From the NCBI GenBank assembly GCA_937136055.1, contig CAKZOD010000004.1:1-64000 (forward strand): a stretch of DNA of 64,000 nt, given 5' to 3'. A model generated the notes under the pieces. It was not told the DNA's origin and did not search any database. It was given only the letters and a program-made list of their open reading frames with translations. The position numbers were made by a program, and so were the translations under genes. Positions 36,784 through 46,441 of this stretch are shown one piece after another (within the stretch, counting starts at the first letter, position 1; each line of letters opens with the position of its first letter). This DNA comes from an uncultured Oceanospirillaceae bacterium (GTDB lineage Bacteria > Pseudomonadota > Gammaproteobacteria > Pseudomonadales > Balneatricaceae).

Positions 36784-38556
36784 TTATTTAATAAAATCAG
36801 ATTGTGAACTTACAATCTCTGTTATCGGCTGTGGCTTATGCAGAAAATAGCCTTGTATCATATCGCACTGTAATTGTTCACAGCAGTCGAATTCTTGCTG
36901 CGTTTCTACTCCTTCAGCTACAATTTGCATATCAAGACGATGCCCCATCTCTATGATACCCGCGACTAAGGCTTGATTGCGGCTTTTTTTATTGATATCT
37001 CTAATAATCGAAATATCGAGTTTAAGATAATCAACACTAAACTCTAATAAATGCTGAAGAGAAGAAAAACCAGTTCCAAAATCATCAAGCGCAACTTTAA
37101 TACCTGCATTGCGCAAACGCTCTATTTGTAGCCAACACGCTTGTGTATTTTTAACCATTTGGCTTTCGGTCAGCTCAATGCAAATAGTCTCCGCTTGAAT
37201 ATCTTGTTGGTGTAACAGATCAAGAAAAAACTCACTGAAGTTGGAACGGCATAACTGCGAAGCTGCTACATTTATTTTTATACTCTCAACGCACTTATCA
37301 TGCTTTGACAATTCTACAATCAGGCTTTTTGCCTGACTAATGACAATTTTTGTCAGCTGGTCAATCACTGGACTATTTTCAAAAATTGGAATAAATTCAG
37401 CCGGACTAACGCTACCGAGCACTTTTGAGTCCCAGCGTATCAGCGCTTCAAACACTAACGCTTGATCTGTTTTTAAGGAGGTAACTTTTTGAAAATGCGC
37501 ACTGAACTCATTCTCTTCAATAGCCGTTGCTAGTTGCGCTTCTAGTTGCAATTGGCGGTCGTATTTGTTTTCCATCTCTTTTGTATAAAAACAAACCGAG
37601 ATGTTATCGCCCTGAAGCTCTTTACCCTCGTACATTGCGTAATCCGCCTGCTTGAGTAATATTTCAACATTCTCAGCCTCCGGATAAAAAGCGACGCCTA
37701 TTGAAGGATGAGCAAGTATTTCTTTAGATTCTATTAAAAATACGGGCTCAAATACTTTGGTTAACCTATCCAGTAATTTATGAATTTCAGTCGAGCTCTG
37801 CAAAAAATCAGTGAATATAACAAATTCATCTCCACCTACGCGTGCCAGAAAATCACTACTTCGTACTGTTTTGCGCAACCGGTTCGCTACTTGCACCAAC
37901 AGCTCATCACCAATTGAATGGCCAAAATTGTCATTTACTTTTTTGAAGTTTTTTAAATCGATATAAAGCAATGCAAAACGTAGTTTACTGCGTTGGGCTT
38001 TATAGACTAGCTCTTCTAACGCTGTTTCAAAATGTGCTCTATTAGCTAGCTGGGTAAGGTGATCTGTATGTGCGAGACTGTTTAGTTGAGCATTTCTATC
38101 GGCGATACTTGCCACAGAGTTGCGTAATGCTAACTCGATTTTTTTACGTTCCTGAGCGTAACGTAAACTGCGAGCGAGCACTTGTGGAGTGATTGAATTC
38201 TTTGTTAAAAAATCCTGAGCGCCCACTTTTAAACTTTCAATGGCTACAACAGGGTCTGTTTCACCAGTCAAAATTACAATTGGAATTTCAGGATAGGACT
38301 CAATAATCTCGATGATCCCTACATCGCAGTGATGACCCGATAAGTTCATATCTAATATCAGTGCATCATAGCTCTTAGCTGCAAGCATTCTCTTGGTGTC
38401 ACATAAGCTACCAGCACTATCTAAACAAAACTGGCCACTATACGCCTCATGTAATAAAGATTTAACGACCTCTATATCAATGGGGTTATCTTCGGCTATC
38501 AGGAAGTTGTTTTGAACGGTTTCAGGATAATTTTGTAAAGAGGTCAATGGTTTCAT
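36784..38556 (-). CDS. Response regulator with GGDEF and EAL domains
   Basis: A 590-residue REC-GGDEF-EAL protein. The receiver (residues ~16-135) has acidic pair E22/D23 and phosphoacceptor D69. The GGDEF domain has an intact GGDEF at 241-245 and a product-inhibition site RSSD at 232-235. The EAL domain has EAL at 370-372 and further catalytic motifs (IELTES, DDFGTGFSSL, AEGVET). Both synthesis and breakdown of c-di-GMP are thus possible, switched by phosphorylation. It is the last gene of a leftward phosphorelay, and its start overlaps the stop of the short kinase by 4 bp. Confidence 0.94.
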   Translation of the reverse strand: MKPLTSLQNYPETVQNNFLIAEDNPIDIEVVKSLLHEAYSGQFCLDSAGSLCDTKRMLAAKSYDALILDMNLSGHHCDVGIIEIIESYPEIPIVILTGETDPVVAIESLKVGAQDFLTKNSITPQVLARSLRYAQERKKIELALRNSVASIADRNAQLNSLAHTDHLTQLANRAHFETALEELVYKAQRSKLRFALLYIDLKNFKKVNDNFGHSIGDELLVQVANRLRKTVRSSDFLARVGGDEFVIFTDFLQSSTEIHKLLDRLTKVFEPVFLIESKEILAHPSIGVAFYPEAENVEILLKQADYAMYEGKELQGDNISVCFYTKEMENKYDRQLQLEAQLATAIEENEFSAHFQKVTSLKTDQALVFEALIRWDSKVLGSVSPAEFIPIFENSPVIDQLTKIVISQAKSLIVELSKHDKCVESIKINVAASQLCRSNFSEFFLDLLHQQDIQAETICIELTESQMVKNTQACWLQIERLRNAGIKVALDDFGTGFSSLQHLLEFSVDYLKLDISIIRDINKKSRNQALVAGIIEMGHRLDMQIVAEGVETQQEFDCCEQLQCDMIQGYFLHKPQPITEIVSSQSDFIK

Positions 38557-39263
38557 TCTAATCCTCTTAGCGGAACTTGATAAGACACTTTTAAACCCCC
38601 TAATGAAGAGCGGCTAAACTGCAAAATAGCACCGTTGAGCTGAGCAATTCTGGCGCAATAACTTAACCCCATACCAAAATGCTGTAAGTCATCTTGCTCT
38701 CTAGAAGATGAAAATGGCTTTATAATATGCGGGAGTCTGTCTTGAGCAACCCCCTTACCGCTATCTTCAACCACTAAACTGACAACATCCTCATCCACCG
38801 TTAATGCTATGCAAATTTTATAATGAACGTCACTGGGCATAAAATCCAATGCATTATTCACAAGCTCTTTGACTAGCATTAACCAATGCTCAGGAACACC
38901 TATGAGCTCTAAATCGACCAAAGAGATTTGTAGCTCGGGCTCTCTGTCATTTTGAGGGTTATCTCGAAACTTTTGCATACAACCATTTACGGTATTGCGT
39001 ACAAGATCTGTCAGATCAATCAATCTCTTAGGGGGAGTTTGAGTTGAGAGGCGAGTGTATAAGGTTAAACCATCTATCATTCCTTGAGCTCTCTCAGCAC
39101 TATTTCTAATCAACTGCATCCAATAGCGTTCTTTCTCATTGAGCTTATGGCTAATATCCTGCTCTAAAAGATTGGTCAATTGATCGACACCACGAATAGC
39201 ACTGCCTAAATCATGTGAAACGGCATACGACAGTTCCTGCAATTTCAAATCATTTCCTTCCAT
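38553..39263 (-). CDS. Short cytosolic histidine kinase without sensor domain
   Basis: A 236-residue protein with only a dimerisation/phosphoacceptor helix pair (H17 in AVSHDLGSAIRG) and an ATPase domain with N box (NNALDF), G1 (VEDSGKGV) and G2 (HFGMGLSYC). Lacking an input domain, it probably gets its signal from another protein, such as the receiver encoded just upstream (12 bp) or the membrane kinase. Its output is likely the GGDEF/EAL regulator translated after it. Confidence 0.88.
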   Translation of the reverse strand: MEGNDLKLQELSYAVSHDLGSAIRGVDQLTNLLEQDISHKLNEKERYWMQLIRNSAERAQGMIDGLTLYTRLSTQTPPKRLIDLTDLVRNTVNGCMQKFRDNPQNDREPELQISLVDLELIGVPEHWLMLVKELVNNALDFMPSDVHYKICIALTVDEDVVSLVVEDSGKGVAQDRLPHIIKPFSSSREQDDLQHFGMGLSYCARIAQLNGAILQFSRSSLGGLKVSYQVPLRGLE

Positions 39264-39275
39264 GTGAAGCCCTAG

Positions 39276-39704
39276 TTACTTAGCTGGTAATTTAACGATA
39301 TCTATCCAAAACGATTCGATACTTTGTACAACATTGATAAAGCTGCTGAGAGAAACGGGTTTGCTAACAAAACAGTTGGCATGCAATTGATATGACTCTT
39401 TAATATCAAGTGCATCGCGCGAACTGGACAGTATGATGACAGGGATATCTTTAGTCCTCTCATCTTCTTTTAGTATCTTTAAGACTCCTCTGCCACTGAC
39501 CTTTGGTAAGTTTAAATCTAGTAATATGATGTCAGGCCTTACTGCATTATTGTACTGTCCCCGTTGAAACAGATACTCTAGCGCATCTTCTCCATTCTCT
39601 ACGACTGTTAAGTTGTTTTTTAACTTACCCCGGCTCAAAGATTCTCGGGTAAGCTCTATGTCCCCTAAATTATCTTCAACGAGTAATATGTTGATTGATT
39701 CCAT
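39276..39704 (-). CDS. Single-domain response regulator (Rcp1-like)
   Basis: A 142-residue stand-alone receiver with E10/D11, phosphoacceptor D63 (LLDLNLP) and the conserved lysine in SKPVSL. The length and the insertion DGEDALEYLFQRGQY-type segment resemble the Rcp1 group that pairs with phytochrome-like kinases. With no output domain, it would act as a phosphate shuttle or by protein contact. It lies between two kinase genes. Confidence 0.92.
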   Translation of the reverse strand: MESINILLVEDNLGDIELTRESLSRGKLKNNLTVVENGEDALEYLFQRGQYNNAVRPDIILLDLNLPKVSGRGVLKILKEDERTKDIPVIILSSSRDALDIKESYQLHANCFVSKPVSLSSFINVVQSIESFWIDIVKLPAK

Positions 39705-39759
39705 TATTTTTCCTCTCTACAGGATAAGTAGAGTTAATGTATTTTGTTTCTAGTAGATT

Positions 39760-41748
39760 TCATTTAGCTGCATCGTCATTGCTTCTCGGCCAATATACGC
39801 AAAACGTGCTTCCTTTGCCTAATTGAGATGCAATTTCGATTCTTGCGTTGTGCCGCTCAGCAATTTTTGAGCAACTGGCTAATCCTATACCTGTGCCTGG
39901 ATATTCGCTGTTACCATGTAATCGTTCGAATATATTAAATATCTGTTGTTGATACTGCTCATCAATACCAATGCCATTATCTGACACTTCGATTTTCCAT
40001 TCATGCCCTGCTTGTTGAGCTGTCACCTCAACCAGAGGGTGCTCGCTATGATTGAACTTTAAACCATTATTGACAAGGTTTAATAGTAATTGAAAAACTT
40101 GCGAAGAGACCGCCATGATCTCAGGTAAGTCGCTTTGCCATTTGAGGCTGCCATTGTTTTTCGCCATTTGCTGAGCTAAGGTGTCGTTGACTTCTGAACA
40201 GATATCAGCCAAAGCAACTTTCTCAAAGTTAGTCACTGGTTGATCATTACGACAATACTTCAGGATATCATCGATCATATCTCTTGCTCTGTTCGCTCCC
40301 CCAATCATATAACTGAGATACTCAGAACTTTTTTGATCAATATTAACCTGCGGATCTTCAGATAATCGCTGCTCTAGCATTGGTCCAAAACTTTGCACCA
40401 TACGCACCGGCTCTTGTAAATCGTGAGAGCAAATATATGCAAAGCGCTCCAGCTGCTCGTTGGTTTGCACTAGCTTATTATTACTGATCTGTAACTTCTC
40501 GTTCTTCACCTGTATTTCATCAAACAGTTTTTTTCTCTCAGTATTGTCGACAATAGAAGCTAACTTATGAGGTTCCCCATTTAGAACTACAGGGGCAATA
40601 GCTAATTGCAACGGAATATTCTCGTTATTACTGCTATTGCCGATTAACGAGTCCAACATTGCAACAGAATCATCAAGGCTGTTTTCTACCTGATCATCAA
40701 CAACCTTGAAAGTATAGTGTTGTGGATCACCTGGAATAAGCAGATCAATAGATTGGCCTATCAGCTGTGCTTCTTTATATTCAAATAACTCACAAATATA
40801 CGGGTTCACACCGCTAATTTTTAGATGATCATCCAGCAAGATCATTCCAATCGGAGATGACTGAAAAATCAATTTAAAACGCTTTTCACTTTCTTTTAGC
40901 AAGCTATTAGCTGTTTCTAAATCCTCCAGTAGTAATAATCTTTTACTGATACTCGTGCGTATTTTAACACCATTGTAGATAGCCAAAATAATCAGCATCA
41001 ATACAATAAAGGCCAAAATATACAAATTAGAATCAGCGAAGGGCAAACGCATATGAGTGATAGATAATAATAAGTTATTACCTATATTTAACTGAATAGT
41101 TGCGTTGTGATCAGTTAATGTGCCTTTTGAAGTATTAACCTCTGCTAAAAACGAGTTTTTATTATCCGTAAGTGAGACTAAATAATGATCCTTTATAGAG
41201 TCGACAAGTACAGAATTAAGTAATTTTTCACAAGAGTAGACCCCTGCAAACAGACCTAAAAACTCATCGCCCTTAAAAACGGGATACCATACTTCAAATG
41301 AGCAGTCACCTTGAATAGCTTCAAAGGCTTCTGTGTATTGTGCAGTTTTAGTTTCTTGCGCTAGCTTTGATACTCGAGCAGGTTCAGGCAAATCTAAATG
41401 TAAGCCTAAAATTTGCTTATTACCGGCGATTGGTGAAACACCTTTAATATAAAAACCACTATCTACCCATGTAAAATTGATAAGTTCATCATGGGCTTTA
41501 AGGAAGTCGCTCGTTCTAAGGTTGAAGCTATCTGTAGTCAACTCATTGCGTACCCGCATCTCCCCTAACAGTTTGATATAATCAAGATTGTTTTCCAGCT
41601 TTTTTTCAAGTGTTGTGCGCACATCTAAGCTGATTGCTTGTAAGGTGTTTAACTGATCTTTTTCGACCAGCGAAAAGAAATAGTAGGCGGTGAATAGGAT
41701 TGAACAAATAACTGCTGATATAGACCATTTAATACGTGTACTACTCAT
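39760..41748 (-). CDS. Membrane-bound PAS sensor histidine kinase
   Basis: A 662-residue kinase. One membrane segment is at ~7-25 and a second near 240-262; between them lies a ~215-residue extracytoplasmic sensor, perhaps Cache-like. A PAS domain follows (~285-395), then a coiled coil, the phosphoacceptor box CSHDLQEPVRM and an ATPase domain with NNGLKF, VSDNGIGI and GTGIGLASC. This kinase core is the type seen in phytochrome-like proteins, though no chromophore domain is present. First gene of the leftward phosphorelay. Confidence 0.92.
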   Translation of the reverse strand: MSSTRIKWSISAVICSILFTAYYFFSLVEKDQLNTLQAISLDVRTTLEKKLENNLDYIKLLGEMRVRNELTTDSFNLRTSDFLKAHDELINFTWVDSGFYIKGVSPIAGNKQILGLHLDLPEPARVSKLAQETKTAQYTEAFEAIQGDCSFEVWYPVFKGDEFLGLFAGVYSCEKLLNSVLVDSIKDHYLVSLTDNKNSFLAEVNTSKGTLTDHNATIQLNIGNNLLLSITHMRLPFADSNLYILAFIVLMLIILAIYNGVKIRTSISKRLLLLEDLETANSLLKESEKRFKLIFQSSPIGMILLDDHLKISGVNPYICELFEYKEAQLIGQSIDLLIPGDPQHYTFKVVDDQVENSLDDSVAMLDSLIGNSSNNENIPLQLAIAPVVLNGEPHKLASIVDNTERKKLFDEIQVKNEKLQISNNKLVQTNEQLERFAYICSHDLQEPVRMVQSFGPMLEQRLSEDPQVNIDQKSSEYLSYMIGGANRARDMIDDILKYCRNDQPVTNFEKVALADICSEVNDTLAQQMAKNNGSLKWQSDLPEIMAVSSQVFQLLLNLVNNGLKFNHSEHPLVEVTAQQAGHEWKIEVSDNGIGIDEQYQQQIFNIFERLHGNSEYPGTGIGLASCSKIAERHNARIEIASQLGKGSTFCVYWPRSNDDAAK

Positions 41749-42381
41749 TTACTTCTTACATCCTTTAAAGAGCTTTCTATTCACAGCTTCACAAAGTTCA
41801 AATTTGCTTATGGAACATGCTGTCAATTAGAGTACTATTTTTTATTTTATAAATAATAAGTATTAATAAATATTAGACAAAACTTAAATATAATCCAAGC
41901 TCTTTTTCAAGCTGCTTATTTTATAACCAACCCCATTCAAATCAACGAATTAAACAACTTAGATCAATCATAACTAATAATATATTATCAATTATTTCCT
42001 TTAGCTTTGATCGATTATTTTTATTTAGTAAACTAAAATAATTCAGAAAAACACCAATATAAAACGCTTATAAACGTTTTTTTCGAAACCAAATCAATGC
42101 ATTAGGGAAATCTTCCCGAAACTTATAAACTCTTTGATTTTAAAAATGTTGTGATAAGCATGATTTTTGTACACACCACTGGCTCGTTTACATTTCTAAA
42201 CAAGCCTAATTTTTAACGCAAGTGTAGAGACTCTATTAAAGTGAGGTTTGAAAACATATTAGCGTTTTCAGTTACAAATTTGACATAAAAATATTAAGAA
42301 AGAACCATAAAACAAAATATAAACAACACTATTAATACTTATTTATACTGCGTTAATTAAATCCGGTTCTCAGAGTTTTGA

Positions 42382-42437
42382 TTTGATTATTGATACTTTA
42401 GTATTGTCTTTCAAATGTTAGTCAGACAATAATCAAA
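42382..42437 (-). repeat. Palindrome with 11-bp arms 3' of the sulfatase gene
   Basis: TTTGATTATTG (42382-42392) is the exact reverse complement of 42427-42437. A second small pair (ATAC/GTAT) sits inside. Adjacent to the terminator at 42443. Confidence 0.55.
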
Positions 42438-42442
42438 ATTAA

Positions 42443-42474
42443 CACGCTATGCTGTAATGCTACAGCCTAGCGTG
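42443..42474 (-). terminator. Terminator of the sulfatase gene
   Basis: CACGCTA pairs with TAGCGTG and, inside, GCTGTA with TACAGC, with one T/C mismatch and a 4-nt loop. On the minus strand a T-rich TTAATTTTGATT follows, ~58 bp after the sulfatase stop. Confidence 0.65.
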
Positions 42475-42531
42475 CATCATAAGAAACTTTCCGTAGCTTC
42501 AGTGCTTTCTATTAATGGATAGTCTCTCTAC

Positions 42532-44022
42532 CTATACTTTCTCAACTTCTACTTCGACACCTGGGATTGGCGAGCGAGAGAAAACACCCAGTTTTCGAAC
42601 CTCTTCAATTCCACCGAACTTTTCTAAGTGCGCTGCTTGATCCGCTTTACTTTTTGCATCTATAGCTTCTGGGTCAATCATTGAGCGTAGCTCTTGCTCA
42701 AGTGACTCAGCAATTTGCTCAAAGCCGCCTGTGAGCATTAAGTCATTCTCTTCTTTAGGGTCTGCAATTAAATCGAATAACTGGCTTGGCATTCCCACAT
42801 GATAAATTAATTTGAATTGACCTTTGCGCAATGCAAAGCCTGAGTTTCGACTGCCCATCGCATGATATTCAGCAAAGATTGCCCGTGCTTGCTGGGTCTC
42901 ACCTTGAGTACTTTCACTGCTGTTCTGATCAATCACAGACCATAGTGACTGCCCCGGTAAATCTTTGTCTTCAGCACTAGGTGCAACGCCAACAGCTTCA
43001 ACAATGGTCGGAAACAAGTCAACGTGAGAGACATTTTCATCAACCACTTTACCTTGTGCGACACCTGGACCTGCCATAATTAACGGCACACCAATCCCAT
43101 GATCATAATGATTAGCTTTACCTAAAATACCATGATGCCCAGCAGCTTCACCGTGATCACTGGTGTAGATAATACGCGTATTATCAGTTAGATTAAGGCG
43201 CTCCATTTCCTCAAGCACTAAACCCACTTGCTCATCTGTATGACTAATAAGGCCGCAATAACCTGCGATGACACGACGAATATAATCCTCACTAAAACCA
43301 TCTTGTAGATGATTCATCCACGCTAAATATTCAACGGCTGGGTGGTCTGGTCTATCTTCTGGTTTCCATTGCACAGGCATAGGCACATCTTCTAACGGGT
43401 ACATATCCCAAAAACGCTGTGGCACTTTAAAAGGTGGATGCGGGCTTGGGAAAGAGACTAACAGCACCCAAGGCTTTTCTTGATCAGCGTTTTCTTGTAA
43501 CCACTTAATCGCATTTTCACTGATTCTGCGGTCATAGATCTGATAATCTGCTTCGCCAACGGTAGAATCTTCATAGATTGCTTTATGAGATTTACGGCGA
43601 GGAATACCATCTTGTGTTGCCCGTAATAAAGTAATTAAGGCCCCCTTCGCCTCAACAATATGCATGACATCTATTTCATCGCTGAAACCATTGTCATCAT
43701 CTGATGAACGAAAATGCAGTTTGCCAATTGCAGCCATATCAAGACCCGCATCACGCACACGATGATGCCAAGTAGGGTAGCTCCCATCATATGCCAGTGC
43801 ATTATCCCAAAAGCCTGTTTGGTGTGGGTAGCGCCCAGTCGCTAATGCGGCTCTAGATGGGCAGCAAAGAGGGCTAGTGCTGTAAGCATTAGAGAAACGG
43901 GTACCTCGTGCAGCGAGCCCGTCTAAAACAGGAGTTTTAACCATAGGGTGGCCTGCTGCCCCCATAAACGCACGGTTGTGATTGTCTGTTAAAAAAACAA
44001 TTAAATTTGCAGCTTTTGTCAT
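42532..44022 (-). CDS. Type I sulfatase (formylglycine-dependent)
   Basis: A 496-residue alkaline-phosphatase-superfamily sulfatase. C53 of PLCCPSRAALATGR fits the C-x-P-S-R motif whose cysteine is oxidised to formylglycine. Metal ligands are D13/N14 (LTDNHN) and D289/H290 (TSDHGEAAGHHG). K101 and H103 (GKLHF) complete the site. No signal peptide is seen, so it would act in the cytosol on an imported sulfate ester. Substrate unknown; the pattern differs from choline sulfatase. It is downstream of TctCBA on the same strand, separated by 317 bp. No sulfatase-maturing enzyme is encoded in this window. Confidence 0.9.
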   Translation of the reverse strand: MTKAANLIVFLTDNHNRAFMGAAGHPMVKTPVLDGLAARGTRFSNAYSTSPLCCPSRAALATGRYPHQTGFWDNALAYDGSYPTWHHRVRDAGLDMAAIGKLHFRSSDDDNGFSDEIDVMHIVEAKGALITLLRATQDGIPRRKSHKAIYEDSTVGEADYQIYDRRISENAIKWLQENADQEKPWVLLVSFPSPHPPFKVPQRFWDMYPLEDVPMPVQWKPEDRPDHPAVEYLAWMNHLQDGFSEDYIRRVIAGYCGLISHTDEQVGLVLEEMERLNLTDNTRIIYTSDHGEAAGHHGILGKANHYDHGIGVPLIMAGPGVAQGKVVDENVSHVDLFPTIVEAVGVAPSAEDKDLPGQSLWSVIDQNSSESTQGETQQARAIFAEYHAMGSRNSGFALRKGQFKLIYHVGMPSQLFDLIADPKEENDLMLTGGFEQIAESLEQELRSMIDPEAIDAKSKADQAAHLEKFGGIEEVRKLGVFSRSPIPGVEVEVEKV

Positions 44023-44223
44023 AACAAGTGTCCTATATTTTAAAATCCCGACTTACTATTTAGTCGCTGTTTCAAGACTCTCATTACCCATTGATTAACT
44101 TTGTACAGGCGTGCGTAGCCACCAAGATTAAAAAGAATCTTTAAAATTAATTAATGAATAGGTGAGAAACGTCCTCTGCTAAGAGAGGTTGTGATAAATC
44201 AAATGGTATTTTTTGAGAGGTTT

Positions 44224-44294
44224 ATAGAGAAACCATTATGCTTAGCCGTGATAGTTAAACTATCAACTGATGCTAACAATGCTGGTTTCTCTAT
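44224..44294 (-). repeat. 71-bp cruciform-like palindrome between tctA and the sulfatase
   Basis: ATAGAGAAACCA (44224-44235) is the exact reverse complement of 44283-44294. In register with it, TTAGC (44242-44246) pairs with GCTAA (44272-44276), and GATAGT with ACTATC (44250-44264). It lies 3' of tctA without a U run. Confidence 0.7.
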
Positions 44295-44339
44295 TTATAT
44301 CCATTGACTACCTCTGTCATACATGAAAAATGAAGTACT

Positions 44340-45857
44340 CTAAGATTGCGTTAATCGCTTATTAAATTGACGTTGCTTGTATGCTTGTCTCACTCTGAGC
44401 CCTAAGCCAATAACACCAAGGCTCAAAAAGACAGCAGCGACAGGCCGCTCAACAAAAATAAGTAAGCTGCCATCACTGATTAACAGCGATTGTCTAAACG
44501 CTTCCTCTGCACCTTTTGCCAGTACAAATGAGATAATGAAAGCAGCGACACTGTAATCGTAACGTCGCATTACATACCCTACACCGCCGAAGATCAGCAT
44601 AACTAGCACATCAAATAAGCTTGATCGCACAGAATATGCTGCTAAAAACGCCAGTATAAAAACGGTTGGATATATCAGCCGTGGTGGGATTTTGGCAATT
44701 GTGCGGCCAATGAAGCCACTGCCGTAGTAGCCAATGATCACATAAGAGAGTATGCCAACGAGCCCTGCTGCAAACAGTGTAAAGATCAAATCCTTTGATG
44801 TAGTGAAAATTGTCGGCCCTACTTGGATACCGTGAATCAACATCACGCCCATCAGCATTGCGGCAATTGTACTACCAGGTACACCTAGTGTTAAAAGCGG
44901 AATCATAGAGGGACCTGATACAGCATTGTTTGCCGACTCAGGTGCCGCGACACCTTCAATAATACCGGTGCCCCATTTCTCTGGTTCTTTTGAACGCCTT
45001 TTCTCTTCACCGTATGAAACAAATGCAGCAACGGACGAACCTAAACCGGGCAGAATACCGATAAAAGAGCCTATTGCGGAAGAGCGCAAAGTCACTGGAA
45101 TACAACGCTTAATTTCACTCCAGCTTAAACGTTGGGAATCAGGATCTTCACTGGTAGGAATTTTATAACCCACGGCGCCATTACTCGCACTGCGTTGGGC
45201 TTGTATTAATACCTCAGAAATAACAAAGGTACCCACCAATAAAGGAACAAGACTAAATCCAGACATTAAATTGACATCACCAAAATCAAACCGAGTACTG
45301 CCAGATACAGGATCTAAACCAACACTCGCTATTAATATTCCAAAAAGACTACTTATCAGCCCTTTTAAAATTGAATTACCGACCACACTACCGATAACAA
45401 TAAAAGCCATCACATAAATAGCTAAGTACTCAGGTGGCCCTAATTTCATGGTGTATGATGCTATAAAGGTTGCACCAAATATGAGCAGCATATCACCAAA
45501 AAAATCACCACAGCCCGATGCGAGTACAGAGACTTTTAACGCCTTTCCCGTTTGACCTTTTTGTGTCAGAGGGTAACCATCAAGCTGAGTAGCAGCAGCA
45601 CCTGCTGTACCTGGGGTGTTAAATAACACCGCCGAAATAGATCCACCAAAACGTCCTGCTTTACCAATAACGTACAGAGCAATTAATGCAATAATCGGAT
45701 CTAAATAGTATGTTACTGGCACTAGCATAGCGATAGCAGCTGCCGTTGTTAACCCTGGTGTCGCCCCAACAATAACGCCGACGATAGCCGCGGCAAATAC
45801 TGTAAATATCGCTGTTGGATTAGAAAACAACGAAATAAAGCCGTATATAATATCCAT
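44340..45857 (-). CDS. tctA: Tripartite tricarboxylate transporter large permease TctA
   Basis: A 505-residue polytopic permease with about twelve hydrophobic segments. GATPGLTTAAAIAMLVP near residue 32-48 and the mirrored GILPGLGSSVAAF near 263-275 are the twin glycine-proline motifs of TctA. With TctB and the TctC binding protein it imports carboxylates, driven by ion gradients. It starts 18 bp after tctB. Confidence 0.95.
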   Translation of the reverse strand: MDIIYGFISLFSNPTAIFTVFAAAIVGVIVGATPGLTTAAAIAMLVPVTYYLDPIIALIALYVIGKAGRFGGSISAVLFNTPGTAGAAATQLDGYPLTQKGQTGKALKVSVLASGCGDFFGDMLLIFGATFIASYTMKLGPPEYLAIYVMAFIVIGSVVGNSILKGLISSLFGILIASVGLDPVSGSTRFDFGDVNLMSGFSLVPLLVGTFVISEVLIQAQRSASNGAVGYKIPTSEDPDSQRLSWSEIKRCIPVTLRSSAIGSFIGILPGLGSSVAAFVSYGEEKRRSKEPEKWGTGIIEGVAAPESANNAVSGPSMIPLLTLGVPGSTIAAMLMGVMLIHGIQVGPTIFTTSKDLIFTLFAAGLVGILSYVIIGYYGSGFIGRTIAKIPPRLIYPTVFILAFLAAYSVRSSLFDVLVMLIFGGVGYVMRRYDYSVAAFIISFVLAKGAEEAFRQSLLISDGSLLIFVERPVAAVFLSLGVIGLGLRVRQAYKQRQFNKRLTQS

Positions 45858-45875
45858 TCTAATTTCCTACCCAAT

Positions 45876-46421
45876 TCATGACCAGCGAACCCACTGGGTC
45901 GTATCAATTAAACTGCCTGGCAAGTCATAAAGTCCCATTACTCCGAAAAACACACTGTAGAATATTGCGATGACTATTGCGGGCAAAACTAAGATAGAAA
46001 ATAAATTGCGGTTTCCAAATGAGACATAAATAGGGATTGCGCATATAACCGTTGCCAACAAATAGCCAAACCATTGAAACATCGCTACGTAAATAGCGCT
46101 TAGCAACAGTATTTGTAGAGGTAATAAGCGCACTGACCAAAGTAGCTTTTCTTGCGTTGAATCATCCGTGTTTTGCTGTTGCTTTAACTGGCTATACTGC
46201 CAGTATTGATAGGCATCTTTGATTAACATGCAGCTAGCGATAAGAATAAGAATAGCTGAGATAACTTGTGGGACTAATCTAGGTCCAACACCTCCCCCTG
46301 ATAGGCTTTCATCAATCGTAAAAGAAAAATATAAAAAGCATACACCTACGATTAGAAACACTGCTGTAACAGCAGTGTCGGTCCAATCTAACGAGTGCAT
46401 TACTTGTTTTGAGTCACTCAT
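45876..46421 (-). CDS. tctB: Tripartite tricarboxylate transporter small permease TctB
   Basis: A 181-residue protein with four predicted membrane segments (about residues 15-30, 47-65, 98-135 and 143-165), the usual layout for TctB. GGVGPRLVPQVIS after the first segment is typical. Located between tctC (20 bp upstream) and tctA. Start with AGGTGG ribosome site. Confidence 0.9.
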   Translation of the reverse strand: MSDSKQVMHSLDWTDTAVTAVFLIVGVCFLYFSFTIDESLSGGGVGPRLVPQVISAILILIASCMLIKDAYQYWQYSQLKQQQNTDDSTQEKLLWSVRLLPLQILLLSAIYVAMFQWFGYLLATVICAIPIYVSFGNRNLFSILVLPAIVIAIFYSVFFGVMGLYDLPGSLIDTTQWVRWS

Positions 46422-46441
46422 AATGCCACCTGTAAGGTTAA

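Larger units (their letters stand above)
41749..42531. other. 783-bp A+T-rich gene-free region
   Basis: No gene is supported on either strand. It must hold the promoter of the sensor-kinase operon at its left and the 3' end of the sulfatase transcript at its right. A weak AAAACG/CGTTTT hairpin with T run lies at 42061-42083. Two better palindromes at 42382-42474 are listed separately. Confidence 0.6.
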
